In this document: in pieces, positions 5,600 through 5,643 of the stretch
Layout of the letters: each line of letters starts with the position of its first letter
Position numbering within the stretch: the stretch's first letter is position 1
Assembly: GCA_001805375.1 (NCBI GenBank)
Contig: MHFY01000030.1
Coordinates: 1-5,643 of the forward strand
Length of the DNA: 5,643 nucleotides
Source of the DNA: Omnitrophica WOR_2 bacterium GWA2_47_8
Lineage (GTDB): Bacteria; Omnitrophota; Gorgyraeia; Zapsychrales; GWA2-47-8
Direction: 5' to 3'
Position numbers and translations under genes: made by a program
Notes under the pieces: model-generated
The model's database searches: none
The model's input: the letters and a program-made list of their open reading frames with translations, nothing else
Told to the model about the DNA's origin: nothing

Positions 5600-5643
5600 G
5601 GAATTGAGGATTTAAGTAAAAATTAAAAGCACTAAAATCCTTT
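5589..5643. repeat. Short direct repeat and partial inverted repeat at the mnmG end
   Basis: TGAGGAGTTAAG (5589-5600, containing the mnmG stop codon) recurs as TGAGGATTTAAG (5605-5616), 11 of 12 identical, offset 16 bases. AGGATTT (5607-5613) is also complementary to AAATCCT (5635-5641) at the window edge, so a longer inverted repeat may continue beyond it. No terminator or further gene start is visible in these last bases. Confidence 0.5.

Overview
The window reads as an ordinary chromosomal segment of an uncultured, AT-leaning Gram-negative bacterium. My best guess is an Omnitrophota (OP3) or related PVC-type lineage. The reasons are an outer-membrane-type lipoprotein with a 'NHF.PSG...WAG.YW.NP.NNWG' carbohydrate-binding-like domain, an anchored coiled-coil protein with a small C-terminal beta domain, AT-rich inverted-repeat spacers, and a GCCTGCCGGCAGGC palindrome of a kind I associate with such metagenome-derived genomes. 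This assignment is an inference from memory, not a search result. All real genes lie on the + strand; the minus-strand open frames are shadows.

Layout: (1) 65-760 encodes a lipoprotein with a jelly-roll-like, probably carbohydrate-binding domain. It is followed by a clear intrinsic terminator at 788-826. (2) An AT-rich spacer carries an extended -10 promoter (871-899). This serves a two-gene unit: a membrane-anchored coiled-coil protein (940-2226) and, 4 bases downstream, a GTG-started LacI-family regulator (2231-3250). (3) The spacer 3251-3534 is densely structured. It holds a ~94-base imperfect inverted repeat, an overlapping 10-base inverted pair, a 14-bp stem-loop, a promoter with a perfect TTGACA (3451-3479), and a GC-rich palindrome next to a Shine-Dalgarno sequence. 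(4) That promoter appears to drive a small two-helix membrane protein (3535-3714, TTG start), whose last 8 bases overlap the start of mnmG (3707-5599). mnmG encodes the FAD-dependent tRNA wobble-uridine modification enzyme at full length. (5) The last 44 bases are a short repeat-rich tail.

The genes do not form an obvious single pathway. The most notable points are the uncalled 59-residue membrane protein coupled to mnmG, with a leader hairpin that could hide its ribosome binding site; the LacI/coiled-coil pair; a LacI effector domain that seems to lack a helix; unusual residues at conserved MnmG positions; and a strict codon-context pattern that enriches GATC. I see no defence system, mobile element with a transposase, CRISPR array, tRNA or rRNA.
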